Source: CAVXHQ01 sp963761735 (GTDB lineage: Bacteria; Pseudomonadota; Alphaproteobacteria; Rhodobacterales; Rhodobacteraceae). Taken from it: a stretch of 64,000 nt of DNA. Positions 51,764 to 61,404 of the stretch are shown here, piece by piece (positions within the stretch are counted from its first letter, which is position 1; each line of letters starts with the position of its first letter). The position numbers and the translations under genes were made by a program. The notes beneath the pieces were generated by a model. It was not told where the DNA came from and ran no database searches. It was given only the letters and a program-made list of their open reading frames with translations. Location: positions 372,001-436,000 of the forward strand of contig CAVXHQ010000005.1 in assembly GCA_963761735.1 (NCBI GenBank), given 5' to 3'.

Positions 51764-52897
51764 ATGTTCAATTTCAACGTCGGCGCCCTGCGCCCGGCGA
51801 CCGATGCCGCACGGCCAGACCGTCTGCGGGCCGCGACCGACCTGGTTGGGCGCACACTTGCACAGCATGGGCTGACGTCCGGCCCGGTGACAGACGGCGC
51901 ACCGTTTGCGCCGCTGCCATCCCTGTCCCTGCCGAAAGCCGGCGGCCTGTTCGCCGGATTGCAACGGCAGACGCAACACCCTCGTCCCGAACCGACCCTT
52001 CCGACCGGTGCCGTCTTTCGCAACGACGTCCACACCGGCCCCGAGGGGAGCCGCGCCTTCAGGACATATGTCCCCGCCTCGGCTGCCCGGGGCGTTTCCG
52101 GTGTCCCCGCCTCGGCCGCCCGGGGCGTTTCCGGTGTCGTCGTCATGCTGCACGGCTGTACCCAGGGGCCCGAGGATTTCGCATCCGGGACCGGCATGAA
52201 CGCGCTGGCCGAACGGCACCGCCTCGTCGTCGTCTATCCGCATCAGTCGCGGGGCGAGAACGCGCAATCGTGCTGGAACTGGTTTCGTCGCGGCGATCAG
52301 CGGCGCGACAGGGGTGAACCTGCGATCATCGCGGGGATCGCGCGCGCCCTGTGCGCCGAGTTCGGCGTACCACGGGACCGGACATTCATCGCGGGCCTCT
52401 CGGCGGGTGCCGCAATGGCCGTGATCCTGGGCGAGACCTATGGCGATGTCTTTGCCGCCGTCGGCGCCCATTCCGGCCTGCCATTCGGCGCGGCGGTGGA
52501 TGTGCCGTCCGCGTTTGCCGCGATGGCCGGGCGTGGCGGGGTTGCGCAGGCTCCCCCGGGCGCGGGCGGCGCCGTGCGCACGATCGTCTTTCACGGAACG
52601 GCCGACACCACGGTGCATCCGTCCAACGGCAGCCGCATCGCAACGGATGCCGCGCGGCACGGGCCGGATCAGACCGTCGAAGACGAGACGCAGGAGCGGC
52701 ATGCCGGCAGAACCGTGCAGCGCCGCGTGTCGAGCGGCACGGATGGCCAGCCGCACCTCGAGACCTGGACCGTCGAGGGCCTTGGCCATGCGTGGTCTGG
52801 CGGGCAGCCGGAGGGGTCCTATACCGATCCCGCCGGTCCTGACGCGAGCGCCGAAATGATCCGGTTTTTCCTCTCGACACCTGAAAAGAGTAGCTGA
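51764..52897 (+). CDS. PHB depolymerase-type esterase
   Basis: A 377-residue alpha/beta hydrolase of the polyhydroxybutyrate esterase family. It has oxyanion-hole HGCTQ at 130-134, nucleophile GLSAG at 211-215 and a C-terminal GLGHAWSGG with the catalytic His. HGTADTTVHP holds an Asp of the family. There is no clear signal peptide. Residues 104-125 are two copies of PASAARGVSGV, encoded by a 33-bp tandem duplication just before the first core strand. It may degrade PHB oligomers or other esters. The C45-type gene follows one base after the stop. Confidence 0.87.
   Translation: MFNFNVGALRPATDAARPDRLRAATDLVGRTLAQHGLTSGPVTDGAPFAPLPSLSLPKAGGLFAGLQRQTQHPRPEPTLPTGAVFRNDVHTGPEGSRAFRTYVPASAARGVSGVPASAARGVSGVVVMLHGCTQGPEDFASGTGMNALAERHRLVVVYPHQSRGENAQSCWNWFRRGDQRRDRGEPAIIAGIARALCAEFGVPRDRTFIAGLSAGAAMAVILGETYGDVFAAVGAHSGLPFGAAVDVPSAFAAMAGRGGVAQAPPGAGGAVRTIVFHGTADTTVHPSNGSRIATDAARHGPDQTVEDETQERHAGRTVQRRVSSGTDGQPHLETWTVEGLGHAWSGGQPEGSYTDPAGPDASAEMIRFFLSTPEKSS
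52071..52136 (+). repeat. 33-bp tandem duplication inside the esterase gene
   Basis: Two copies of a 33-base unit beginning TCCCCGCCTCGG lie at 52071-52103 and 52104-52136 and differ at one base (GGCTGC versus GGCCGC). The unit is a multiple of three, so the frame is kept. It lengthens a linker before the VVVMLHGCTQ strand. Confidence 0.85.
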
Positions 52898-52898
52898 A

Positions 52899-54044
52899 AT
52901 GATCAACATGACCCTCACCTTCGATGCTGTCGCCGAGGCGACCCCCGGCCCCGGATGGGCTGCCCGCTGGCAGCGGTCCTGGCCCGCCTATGAAGCGTGG
53001 TTTACGGCCCGTGGCGGCGATGCGGGCCCGTCGGCAGAGGCGTGCCGCGCCGCGATGGTGCGCCATATGCCGGAGCTGGTTCCCGTCTACGACCGCCTCG
53101 GGGACCTTGCGGGCGGCTCGGACCGTGCGCGGCGGTTCTTGTCGACATGGTGCCCGCCGGCCTACCTCGGTGGCTGCTCGCTCGCCGCGATTGCCGACGG
53201 GGCGGACGTGCGCCTCGTGCGCAATTACGATCTGTCCCCCGACCTCAACGAGGGCCTTTTACTGCGCACCGAATGGACGGGCCGCGCGGTCATGGGCATG
53301 GTCGAGTTTCTGTGGGGCCTGTCGGACGGCATCAACGACGCCGGTCTCAGCGTGGCGCTCGCCTATGGCGGACGGTCGCAGACCGGTCCCGGGTTCGGCA
53401 TCACGACAATCCTGCGCAATGTTCTGGAAACCTGCGACACGGTGGCTCAGGGCGTTGCCGTCCTTGGCCGGGTGCCGTCGCACATGGCCTATAACATCGT
53501 GCTGGCCGATGCGGCGGGCAATACCGCGAGTGTCGAGATGCTGCCCGGCGGCGGTGCCCGGAGGATGCCGCGCGCCATCGCCACCAACCACCAGAGCGGA
53601 CCGGAACAGGCGGATCGCGCGGCGTTCACCCGCAGCTTCGAGCGGCACGATCACCTGTCGCGGATGCAATCGGCACCTGCCGCGCTGAACGCCCGTTTCC
53701 TCGAGGCGCCGCTGATACAGGACCGTTACGCGGAAGGGTTCGGCACGCTGTTCACCGCCGAATACGATCCTGTCGCGCGGACGCTGGGCCTCACGATCTG
53801 CGGGGCGCGGTGGGAACAGGCGCTGAGCGCCTTCGAGGAAGGGCAACGGGTTGCCGATTACCGCCGCACAGCGGACGGGCGCGCCGATGCAGCCACCCCG
53901 GCGTGGGGCACAGGCGGTGGTCAGCAGGCAGCTTGGGGACTTGCCGCGCGCATCGACTGGGCCATGGTTGCCGCCGATTATGCACAAGGCCGGGGACGGT
54001 CCATCGCGGCCTACCTCGCGGATGTCTCACGCGACGCTGCCTGA
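52899..54044 (+). CDS. C45-family peptidase / acyltransferase (penicillin acyltransferase-like)
   Basis: A 381-residue Ntn-type protein. YLGGCSLAAI places the likely nucleophile at C93, which after autocleavage would become the N-terminus. RLVRNYDLSPDL and GLSDGINDAGLSVALAYGG are typical of the C45 group, and the NHQ segment (IATNHQSGPEQ) is conserved. Known relatives transfer or hydrolyse acyl groups (isopenicillin N acyltransferase) or act on small amides. It is translated with the esterase upstream and ends the operon. Substrate unknown. Confidence 0.85.
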   Translation: MINMTLTFDAVAEATPGPGWAARWQRSWPAYEAWFTARGGDAGPSAEACRAAMVRHMPELVPVYDRLGDLAGGSDRARRFLSTWCPPAYLGGCSLAAIADGADVRLVRNYDLSPDLNEGLLLRTEWTGRAVMGMVEFLWGLSDGINDAGLSVALAYGGRSQTGPGFGITTILRNVLETCDTVAQGVAVLGRVPSHMAYNIVLADAAGNTASVEMLPGGGARRMPRAIATNHQSGPEQADRAAFTRSFERHDHLSRMQSAPAALNARFLEAPLIQDRYAEGFGTLFTAEYDPVARTLGLTICGARWEQALSAFEEGQRVADYRRTADGRADAATPAWGTGGGQQAAWGLAARIDWAMVAADYAQGRGRSIAAYLADVSRDAA

Positions 54045-54181
54045 CGCGGGTGCCCGAGGGGGAAGTCTGACGGGCGATGGTTTCGCAGAAAAAGCCCCGG
54101 CTACCACCTCTCGGCGACCGGGGGTTGAGGATGCCGATCCGCCGCGCCGCGACGCATGGGAGCGGTCCGCCGTGCCGGGCC

Positions 54182-55663
54182 TTAGCCCCGCGCGGCGGCC
54201 AGGCCGATGCGGGTCTGATCCGTCGCAAGTTCGTCGTGCAGGCGCTGGAACTCGCGGCGGGCGGTCTCGCGGTCACCACTGTTGAGGTAGGCATAGGCGC
54301 GCAGGATCGACAGATCGCGGCGCAGCGTGCCGTCGAGCGTCTCGAGACCGTTGAAATAGATGATCGCCTGCGCGAAATCCTCTTGCTGATAGGATCGCAC
54401 GCCCCGCTGATCGAGGATGATGCCTTCGACCGTACGCCGCTGTTCGATGTCAAAATCGGTTGCAGCGGCGATGCGCGATGCCGCGTCCGTCATGTCGCGC
54501 GCCAGAAGCGACAGCGCCATGCCATAGCGGGCGTCACGCGGGATCGTGCCGCCGAGGTTTGCCCCGGCAGCGGCGGTGAACAACGCAAGTGCCTCGAGCG
54601 GACGGTCGAGATTATAGACGCACCACGCCCGCTCGTAGGCCACGTCGAGCGACCGGGGCGCCACCGACCGGGCTGCACAGGTTCTGAAATCGGCGGCCCG
54701 CGCGGCGGCCCTTACCTGCCCGATGCGCCCGTCGCCGGTGCGCCGCAGGCTGGCCAGCGGGCTGACTGCCGGTGTCGTCGATACGACGGCGCCTGTTGCA
54801 GGGGCGGCGGCGGGTGGGCTGACGCGGGGGGGGGGCGCGGACGGGACGGTCGCGAGGGTTCTGGGTGGTGTTGCGGGCAGTGTGGCCGGTGCGGGCGTCG
54901 CGGTAGGCCGCGTGGCGGGCGCCGCGGATGGTGCGGTGCCGACGCCCCCCGCCAAAAGCCGTGTCAGAAGGTCGTCGAAAGTGCTGATCGACGCGGGCAG
55001 GCGGCGACGTGCCACGGCGACGAGGGCGCGCAGCTGATCCTCGGTCGCGACGCTGGCGGCCTTTTCGATGGTGGCGACCACGTCCGACACGCTGTTACAG
55101 GCGCCGACGATCTGCTGATAGGCCCCCAGGGCCGCCGTGCGGTCTCCCGATGCCTCTTCCAGTTCGGCGAGACGCCAGGCGTTGTTGACCCTGTTGCAGC
55201 GCAGCAGTTCCGGCGCATCCAGTGCGATGCGCAAGGCGGCGGTGGGATCGGATCCGGCGATCGCGGCGTCGAAATTGCGCTGCGCCTCGCCGGTTTCCAG
55301 CAGGCCGATCATGTCCGCAGGCGGCGTCCAGTCGGGAAATGTCGTGCGCGTGGCGGCAAGGACGCGGCGCGCGCCGGTCAGGTCGCCTCGGGCGATGCGG
55401 GCAAAGATGTCGTCGATCTCGGTGGTGGGGGCCACGGCTTCGAGGATCGTCAGATCCTCGGGCGGGGTCCATCCGGGGAATTCGATCCCCAGACGCCGTA
55501 TTTCGGCAGCGATGGCTGCGGTTTCGTCCTGCTGGATATAGTATCGCAAGGCGCGCAGGTCGTCGGCCTCGGGCGCGTCCTGTGCCCATGCCGCCTGCGC
55601 GAACGAGGCGAAGGCCACTCCGAGCAGGCTGCGACGCAGGAATGGAGCGAGCATCGGGATCAT
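54182..55663 (-). CDS. TPR-like secreted protein of the cellulose operon
   Basis: A 493-residue protein. It starts at 55663, overlapping the bcsZ stop (ATGA). A signal peptide (APFLRRSLLGVAFASFAQAAWA) is followed by helical repeats. A Pro/Ala-rich linker at roughly 235-300 comes next, then further tetratricopeptide-like helices (YERAWCVYNLDRPLEALALF, YQQEDFAQAIIYFNGLETL). It has no outer-membrane beta-barrel, unlike full BcsC. It probably acts as a periplasmic scaffold for cellulose export and takes the place of the BcsC repeat part. The gene is the last of the operon. Confidence 0.75.
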   Translation of the reverse strand: MIPMLAPFLRRSLLGVAFASFAQAAWAQDAPEADDLRALRYYIQQDETAAIAAEIRRLGIEFPGWTPPEDLTILEAVAPTTEIDDIFARIARGDLTGARRVLAATRTTFPDWTPPADMIGLLETGEAQRNFDAAIAGSDPTAALRIALDAPELLRCNRVNNAWRLAELEEASGDRTAALGAYQQIVGACNSVSDVVATIEKAASVATEDQLRALVAVARRRLPASISTFDDLLTRLLAGGVGTAPSAAPATRPTATPAPATLPATPPRTLATVPSAPPPRVSPPAAAPATGAVVSTTPAVSPLASLRRTGDGRIGQVRAAARAADFRTCAARSVAPRSLDVAYERAWCVYNLDRPLEALALFTAAAGANLGGTIPRDARYGMALSLLARDMTDAASRIAAATDFDIEQRRTVEGIILDQRGVRSYQQEDFAQAIIYFNGLETLDGTLRRDLSILRAYAYLNSGDRETARREFQRLHDELATDQTRIGLAAARG

Positions 55664-56739
55664 AGGGGTACACATTGTGGCAACGTCTCGATCTGGGCCA
55701 GAAGCGTCATCAGATGCAACGTGGCCGGGTAATAGGGCTGTTCCGCGTCGAACTGCGGGATCAGCGCGCCCGCCTGTGGGCGCACCGCGCAATCGACGAA
55801 GCTCGCGATGGCATTATAACCGGGATCGGGGCTCAGTTCCATAACCCTGCCGGTGCCGCGTTCCATGATCGTCGGGGTGCCGCCCCTGGCGATGGTGGCC
55901 TCGCGGTAGGCGCTGGCCTGTCGCTGTACCGCCGGATGGCCGGTATTGCCCGACCAGATCAGGAAAAGCGGAGCCCGCAGCGCCTCATAGCCGTTGTCGA
56001 CGGACATGTCGGCGACGGGTACGGCACCGTCGGCGCGCAGTTCGATCCAGTCGGGGAGGAGGCCCGCGACGACGAGATCGGTCTGGATTGTCATGCCGTC
56101 CGTCGCACAGGTGCGCAGCTGGGTCAGGCCGGTGGCGCGCGCCACCTCCTGCATCGCCAGCGGCATCAGGTAGGACGGATTGACGATCAGGCCCTGCTCG
56201 CGCTGAAATCCGGCGGCGGCGGGGGTTAACACCAGACGTCCGCTGCCGTCGGGATGCGCCCGGATGCAGGCGGCGATCAGGTCGCGGCCGATCCGGGCGG
56301 CGCGTCGGATCAGATCGGGACGGCCCAGTGTCTGCGCCGCGCGGACCAGCGCCCAGGCATAGAACAGATCGCCGTCGCTGGCGTTGTTGCGGTCCGGCAC
56401 CGCCTCGCTGCGGCCGGGCAACCAGCGCCATGCCAGAAGCGCGTCGGAGCGCAGGGCAAGATGCGACATCGTCCAGTCGTCGATGGCATCGAACGCCGCC
56501 GCATCGCCCAGTGTGGCCGCCAGCAGCAGGCCATAGCCCTGGCTTTCGGAATGGCTTGCCCCCTGCTGCAACCGGTCGACGACGCGCCCGTCCGCCGCCA
56601 TGTAGGCGGCCTTCCAGGCCTCCCACGCAGCGGTAAGCGGATGGGCTGCGTCCTGCGCCTGCGCTGCCGTGCCGGATAGCCCGCCAAGCGGCACACCCGT
56701 CGCGGCCAGCGTGGACAGGATCATTTCGCGTCTATTCAT
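55660..56739 (-). CDS. bcsZ: Cellulose operon endoglucanase (GH8)
   Basis: A 359-residue glycoside hydrolase family 8 enzyme. A Tat/Sec-like N-terminus (MNRREMILSTLAATG) is followed by catalytic Glu65 in SHSESQGYGL, and by NNASDGDLFYAWAL with Asp122/Asp124 near the general-base position. LVVAGLLPDWIEL and MSVDNGYEALRAPLFLIWSG come later. It trims or monitors cellulose in the periplasm, as BcsZ does elsewhere. The ATG overlaps the bcsB stop. Confidence 0.88.
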   Translation of the reverse strand: MNRREMILSTLAATGVPLGGLSGTAAQAQDAAHPLTAAWEAWKAAYMAADGRVVDRLQQGASHSESQGYGLLLAATLGDAAAFDAIDDWTMSHLALRSDALLAWRWLPGRSEAVPDRNNASDGDLFYAWALVRAAQTLGRPDLIRRAARIGRDLIAACIRAHPDGSGRLVLTPAAAGFQREQGLIVNPSYLMPLAMQEVARATGLTQLRTCATDGMTIQTDLVVAGLLPDWIELRADGAVPVADMSVDNGYEALRAPLFLIWSGNTGHPAVQRQASAYREATIARGGTPTIMERGTGRVMELSPDPGYNAIASFVDCAVRPQAGALIPQFDAEQPYYPATLHLMTLLAQIETLPQCVPL

Positions 56740-59018
56740 CTCTTGCGCGCTCCTCGTGTACGAACGACAAAACTGAGGCCCAGAAGGACCGAAACCGACA
56801 TCAGAACCGCCAAAAGACCCACGAAATATACCGGAGACCATGACGCAAAATTACCGGCGACGGTGCGGACGTTTTCGATCGTCAGCGGCTCGAGGAGCTG
56901 CGGCGGGCTTTTGGCGGGCTGCCAGTTCTGCCAGACGCCCCCGGCGGTCAGCAGGGCGGCCTGTCCGTCCGGGCCGAACGGGCTTAACCGGCCGGCGGCG
57001 AGGGCGGCGGTAACCATGGCGGGGTTGGCGTCTGGACCGACGACCAGCCAGATGTCCTGCGGTGCGGCCACGTCGGGCATGAACAGCATCGCGATGCCGT
57101 GGCGTCCGGCGATCCAGTCGGCCAGCGACTGATCGCCGGGCCGCGCCATCTGACGCAACGCCTCCCATGTCGATGTCGCGATGATCCGGGGCCGCTGGGC
57201 GAGGGGCACGACGGGCGGGACCGGTTCGGCAAAGCTGTCGTTCGACGCGATGGGCACGATGTCGGTCACGGGTGCCGGCATCAATGCCCGCTCGAAGGCC
57301 GACCGGTTGATGCCGAGGGCGGCCAGCGGCACGCGGTCGAGGGACTGGATCGTTCCGACGGTCAGCGTCGGAGGCTCTGTCGCGGCAGAGGCGTTGGCCA
57401 CGGCGGGCAGACCCGCCAGCAGGGCCGTCAGCATCTCTTCGCCGCGCGGGTTCCCGACCTGATCGGGTGCCAGCGACATGCCGCCGGGCGCCAGCGCGAA
57501 CAGCGCCCGCGTCAGCCGCTCGAAACGCATGCTCGGAGAGGCGGGCACGTCGAGTGTGCTTTCGCCCGAAACCTCGAGCAGCGGCTCGTCGAACCGGGGG
57601 CAGGGCAGGTCCGGCGGATCGCCCGGAATGATCGCCTCGAGGGCGATGGCGTTGGCACCGGGCCGCAGCATCCGGGCGGGAAACCCGATCGGCAGTTCCG
57701 GCAGAGCCACGCCGCCTTCGCCGAACAGCGGCAACAGGCGGACCGTGGTGCCGTTGACCTTGACGAGCAGCAGCGCGCCCTCCGGCAGGCCCTCGGGATA
57801 GCGGTATTGCAGGTTCAGGTGCGCCTGCTGCGACGACAAGAGCATCCAGTCGTCGGGCAGCAGGAACGCGATGTCGCGCCGGCCATAGCGGGTGCGCAGC
57901 ACGATCTCGTCCGCGATCAGATCGTCGACACGGATCGGCGTGCCGGGCCTCAACCGTTCAGGGCCCGCAACGGCCTGCCGCACGGGCAGGATGCCGTCGA
58001 GGACAAAGGCGGGCGTATCTTCTGCCAGAACGAGGATCTGCGCGCCGTCCGCGCCGATGCGGACGGTCGGCAGCGTTATGTCCGCCGCCACGTCCGCCGC
58101 GCTGACCACCGCGATCCGCGCAAGCGCGGCAGGCGCGTCCTGAACGTCGTAGGGGCTCAGGATCCTGAGGCTGACGGGCGTGCCGCTGCCAAGAGCCGCG
58201 AGGCGCCGCTCAAAGTCACGGGTCGTATCGAGGCCGAGGGGCAGGGTCGTGACGACCGGAATGGCGCCCCCCGTGTCGACCTGCGCGCCCGCGGCCCGGC
58301 GGAACGTCGCAAAACCGGCGGCGCCGGCATCGCCGCGTATCTCGATGCCGCTCTGGACAAGGTCGATGTCGGTCCAGATCGCGAAACTCGCCTCGGGACC
58401 GCAAAAGATCCGGTGGCTTTGCTCGGCGCGGACGACGAGCCGGTTGGCACCGGTCGACAGGGCATCCACCGGCACCTCGACGGAGACGAATTCGCCCGGC
58501 GCATCGGGCATCCACGATGCGATCTCGGTGCCGTCGCGCAGAACGGTGAGGCGCGCGGTTTCATCCAGGATGTTGATGCTGTTGCGATAGGTAATGACGA
58601 ACCGGTCGACGGTGACGTCGACGGGCACCATCACCGACAGCCCGATCTCGGCGTATTCACCGGTAAGCCTGCGGATGCCGCCGCCGACCGGATAGAACAC
58701 CGGACGCACGACGGCGGGCGATGCCCTGTCCGCGTCCTGTGCGGCGCGCAGATACAAGGGCAGGCGGTCGTCCGCCGCGTCGCTTTGCACGTCGTCTTGC
58801 GCCGCATCGTCCGCAGTTTCGTCTGCGGTATCGTCCGGAACGACCGCTGGCGCATCGGTCGCGTCAAAGGGCGGCGTCCGCTCTCCCAGCAAGGGGGACA
58901 GGTCGATCTGGCCGTCATCGATCTGGCCCTCGTCGGTTTGTGCAAGAGGCTGTGCGGTCGCCTGCGACGACCACGCCGCCAGCACAAGGCACAGGGCGGG
59001 CAATGCGCGGCGCATCAT
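56736..59018 (-). CDS. bcsB: Cellulose synthase periplasmic subunit BcsB
   Basis: A 760-residue protein from the ATGATG at 59018. It has a signal peptide (RALPALCLVLAAWSSQATA), an acidic Asp/Glu-rich linker and the repeated carbohydrate-binding/flavodoxin-like halves of BcsB. These include DRFVITYRNSINILDETARLTV, DWMLLSSQQAHLNLQYRYPEG and CPRFDEPLLE. A single C-terminal membrane helix (VYFVGLLAVLMSVSVLLGLSFV) completes the channel with BcsA. Because of the shift in bcsA, the bcsA and bcsB frames join into one 1544-codon frame; this is not a true fusion, since the proper bcsA stop overlaps the bcsB start. Confidence 0.9.
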   Translation of the reverse strand: MMRRALPALCLVLAAWSSQATAQPLAQTDEGQIDDGQIDLSPLLGERTPPFDATDAPAVVPDDTADETADDAAQDDVQSDAADDRLPLYLRAAQDADRASPAVVRPVFYPVGGGIRRLTGEYAEIGLSVMVPVDVTVDRFVITYRNSINILDETARLTVLRDGTEIASWMPDAPGEFVSVEVPVDALSTGANRLVVRAEQSHRIFCGPEASFAIWTDIDLVQSGIEIRGDAGAAGFATFRRAAGAQVDTGGAIPVVTTLPLGLDTTRDFERRLAALGSGTPVSLRILSPYDVQDAPAALARIAVVSAADVAADITLPTVRIGADGAQILVLAEDTPAFVLDGILPVRQAVAGPERLRPGTPIRVDDLIADEIVLRTRYGRRDIAFLLPDDWMLLSSQQAHLNLQYRYPEGLPEGALLLVKVNGTTVRLLPLFGEGGVALPELPIGFPARMLRPGANAIALEAIIPGDPPDLPCPRFDEPLLEVSGESTLDVPASPSMRFERLTRALFALAPGGMSLAPDQVGNPRGEEMLTALLAGLPAVANASAATEPPTLTVGTIQSLDRVPLAALGINRSAFERALMPAPVTDIVPIASNDSFAEPVPPVVPLAQRPRIIATSTWEALRQMARPGDQSLADWIAGRHGIAMLFMPDVAAPQDIWLVVGPDANPAMVTAALAAGRLSPFGPDGQAALLTAGGVWQNWQPAKSPPQLLEPLTIENVRTVAGNFASWSPVYFVGLLAVLMSVSVLLGLSFVVRTRGARKR

Positions 59019-61370
59019 GTCGACACCGTCTGGATCTTTGCATCCGGTTGCGTGGCCCAGTCGGCCTCTCCGGAACGGGAGCGGTCCTCGGGATCGACGC
59101 CGAACGCGAGCAGGTGCGCCGGTTTTGCCACCGCTGGCGTGCCGGTCTTGCGTTTTGCCTGGCGTCCGGGCTCGCGGGCAAGGTCGGCGATCAGCTGCGG
59201 TGTGCCGCGCAGGAAAATGCCGATCACATGGGCCAGCCCCATCAGCAGGCCCTTGGGCTTGCGTGTCGCGTGACGCATCCGGCGCCAGTTTTCGCTGTCG
59301 CCGAAAATCAGGAACGCCACGGTTTCGCGTGCGCGCATCGGCTGGTCCGGCTCGAACAACAGCCCCAGAAGCTGGCCTTCGGGGGTCTGCTTGACCGACC
59401 GGACCGTACAGACGATTTCCAATTCCAGATGCGGACTTTCCTCGAGGCTGGGGCGCAGCAGGATCTGCTCTCCGACGAGGCCCGACATGCTGCGGCCACC
59501 GGGCAGACTTTCTCCGCCCTCGAGCAGCAGCCGGGTGCCGCTGGTCGAGGTATTGACGATGCGGACACCCGCGCCCTCGTCCCGGTGCGACGGCCAGCCA
59601 GATCCGGCCCGGCACGTCCATTTCGACGCGGGGGCTGGCGCGGCGCTGTTGCTTTTCGGACACCGCGCGATAGGCGATGCTGATCAGGATGAAGTTGAAG
59701 ACCGCCCAGCCGCCGACGACGACCAGAACCGTGTGGTCGCCCGGAAAGGCGTACCAGCGGATGCCGAGGGCGACGATCCCGGCGAGCATGAAGATGAAGA
59801 TGATCGTCAGCGGCCAGTGGATCGGCGAGATGTAATCCTCGTCCAGCGTCTCGTCCTTGGCCGTCACGTTGAACGTCGCACCGCGCGGTTTGAAGATCGT
59901 GCGCAGGACCGCGCGCGCCAGATAGGGGGCCTGCGCCACCTCGTAGACCTCCGAGATAAGTGGCCACCTGAACCGGGCGTAGAGCGCATTCTGCACCATG
60001 AACGACACCGCAAGATAGCCGAGCATGTAGGCCAGCACCTCGTCGAAGGTCGCCACGAAGATCTCGATCCCGAAGAACAGGTAGACCAGCGGCACGAACA
60101 GATAGAACAGCCGCATCAGCGGAAACAGCCAGAAGCTCATGGAATTGATGTAGCAGACCCGCTGCGACAGGCGCAGGCCGGGGCGGAACAGGGGGTTTTT
60201 CAGCATCAGCATCTGCATCATGCCCGCCGCCCAGCGTCCGCGCTGTTCGATGAACGTGGCGAACGTCTCGGGTTGCAGGCCCGCGATCATCGCCCGGTCG
60301 ATGTACAGGCTCTTCCAGCCGCCCGAATGGATCTCGAGGGCGGTTTCGGCGTCCTCGGTGATCGTCTCGCCGGCAAAACCGCCGACGGAATCAAGAGCCT
60401 TGCGCCGCAGCAGCGCCGCCGAGCCGCAGAAAAACGCGCCGTCCCAGCGGTCGAGGCCGCGGTGGATCAGGCTGTAGAACATCTCGTTCTCGGGCGGGCA
60501 TTCCTCGACCAGTTCGAGGTTACGCTGGATCGGGTCCTTGTTGATGAAAAAGTGCGGCGTCTGCACCAGGAAAAGTTCGGGATCGTCGACGAAATGGTTC
60601 ACGGTCCAGGCGAGGAAATCGCGGCTGGGCACGTGATCGGCGTCGAACACCACGACCAGATCGCCCGACAGGTTCTCGAGGGCGGAGGACATGTTCCCGG
60701 CCTTGGCGTTCTCGTTCTTGGCGCGGGTCACATAGGTCACGCCCAGTTCGGCGCACAGCGCCTGCAACTCGGCCCGCCGCGCCTTCGAGCGTTCCGCCAG
60801 GTCCGCGTCCGACGAATTGCATCGCTGATCCGTGCCGCCGTCGTCGCACAAGACCACCGTCCGCTTGTCGTTCGGATAGATCATGTTCTTGGCCGCGGCG
60901 AGCGTGACGCTCAGCATTTCGGACGGCTCGTTGTAGGACGGCACGAGGATGTCGACCGTCGGCAGATCCTCGGGCGCGACCATTTCGGGGAATTTGCGGC
61001 GTGTCGGGTCGGCGCCGATGAAGGCATTCAGAAAGAACACCATGATCGAATAGCTCTCGACGATGAGCAGCATGACCGCGACAACGAACGAGATGGTCAG
61101 ACCCGGATCGGGCATCGTTTCGAGGACGCGCCAGAGATAGTAGCGCAGGACCACGAGGCTTGCCGTCGCCAGCAGGAAGAACCGCGCCACGAGGAGGCGG
61201 GCGTAGGGTTTCAGCAACGCCACGACGGCGACGGCGACGATACTGAGGAAGGCCTGGCCGCTGGTGGAAATCGGCACGCTGACCATCGCTGCGATGACGA
61301 TGGAAAACAGCAGCCAGAGCACCATTTCCGGCCAGGCCTGCGTGCGCGATGGTGTGCTGGCCGCGCTCAT
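59015..61370 (-). CDS. bcsA: Cellulose synthase catalytic subunit BcsA, frameshifted in PilZ domain
   Basis: A membrane glycosyltransferase (GT2) with N-terminal membrane helices. The catalytic residues are D176-D177 (LCDDGG), DAD at 243-245, TED at 338-340 and QRGRW at 376-380. Further membrane helices follow, and then a PilZ domain starting at QRRASPR (RxxxR for cyclic di-GMP). At about 59583 (codon ~596) one base is extra or two are missing (GCACCGGGACGAG). The correct continuation, DEGAGVRIVNTSTSGTRLLLEGG then SGLVGEQILLRPSLEES, lies in another frame and ends at 59015, overlapping bcsB. As written the enzyme core is intact but c-di-GMP binding would be lost. Confidence 0.88.
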
Positions 61371-61404
61371 GACGCGGATCCGGTGGCTGAAATATTCATG
61401 ATCA

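Noticed and set aside
54077..55732. A 551-codon plus-strand gene opposite the TPR protein
   Set aside because: Composition-driven open frame antisense to a gene with signal peptide and operon coupling; low-complexity Gly/Arg content and no family pattern.
56736..61370. One 1544-codon frame that looks like a natural BcsA-BcsB fusion protein
   Set aside because: The section between the PilZ start and the BcsB signal peptide is nonsense, and the true PilZ continuation with a stop overlapping the bcsB start is present in another frame. So it is a frameshift effect.
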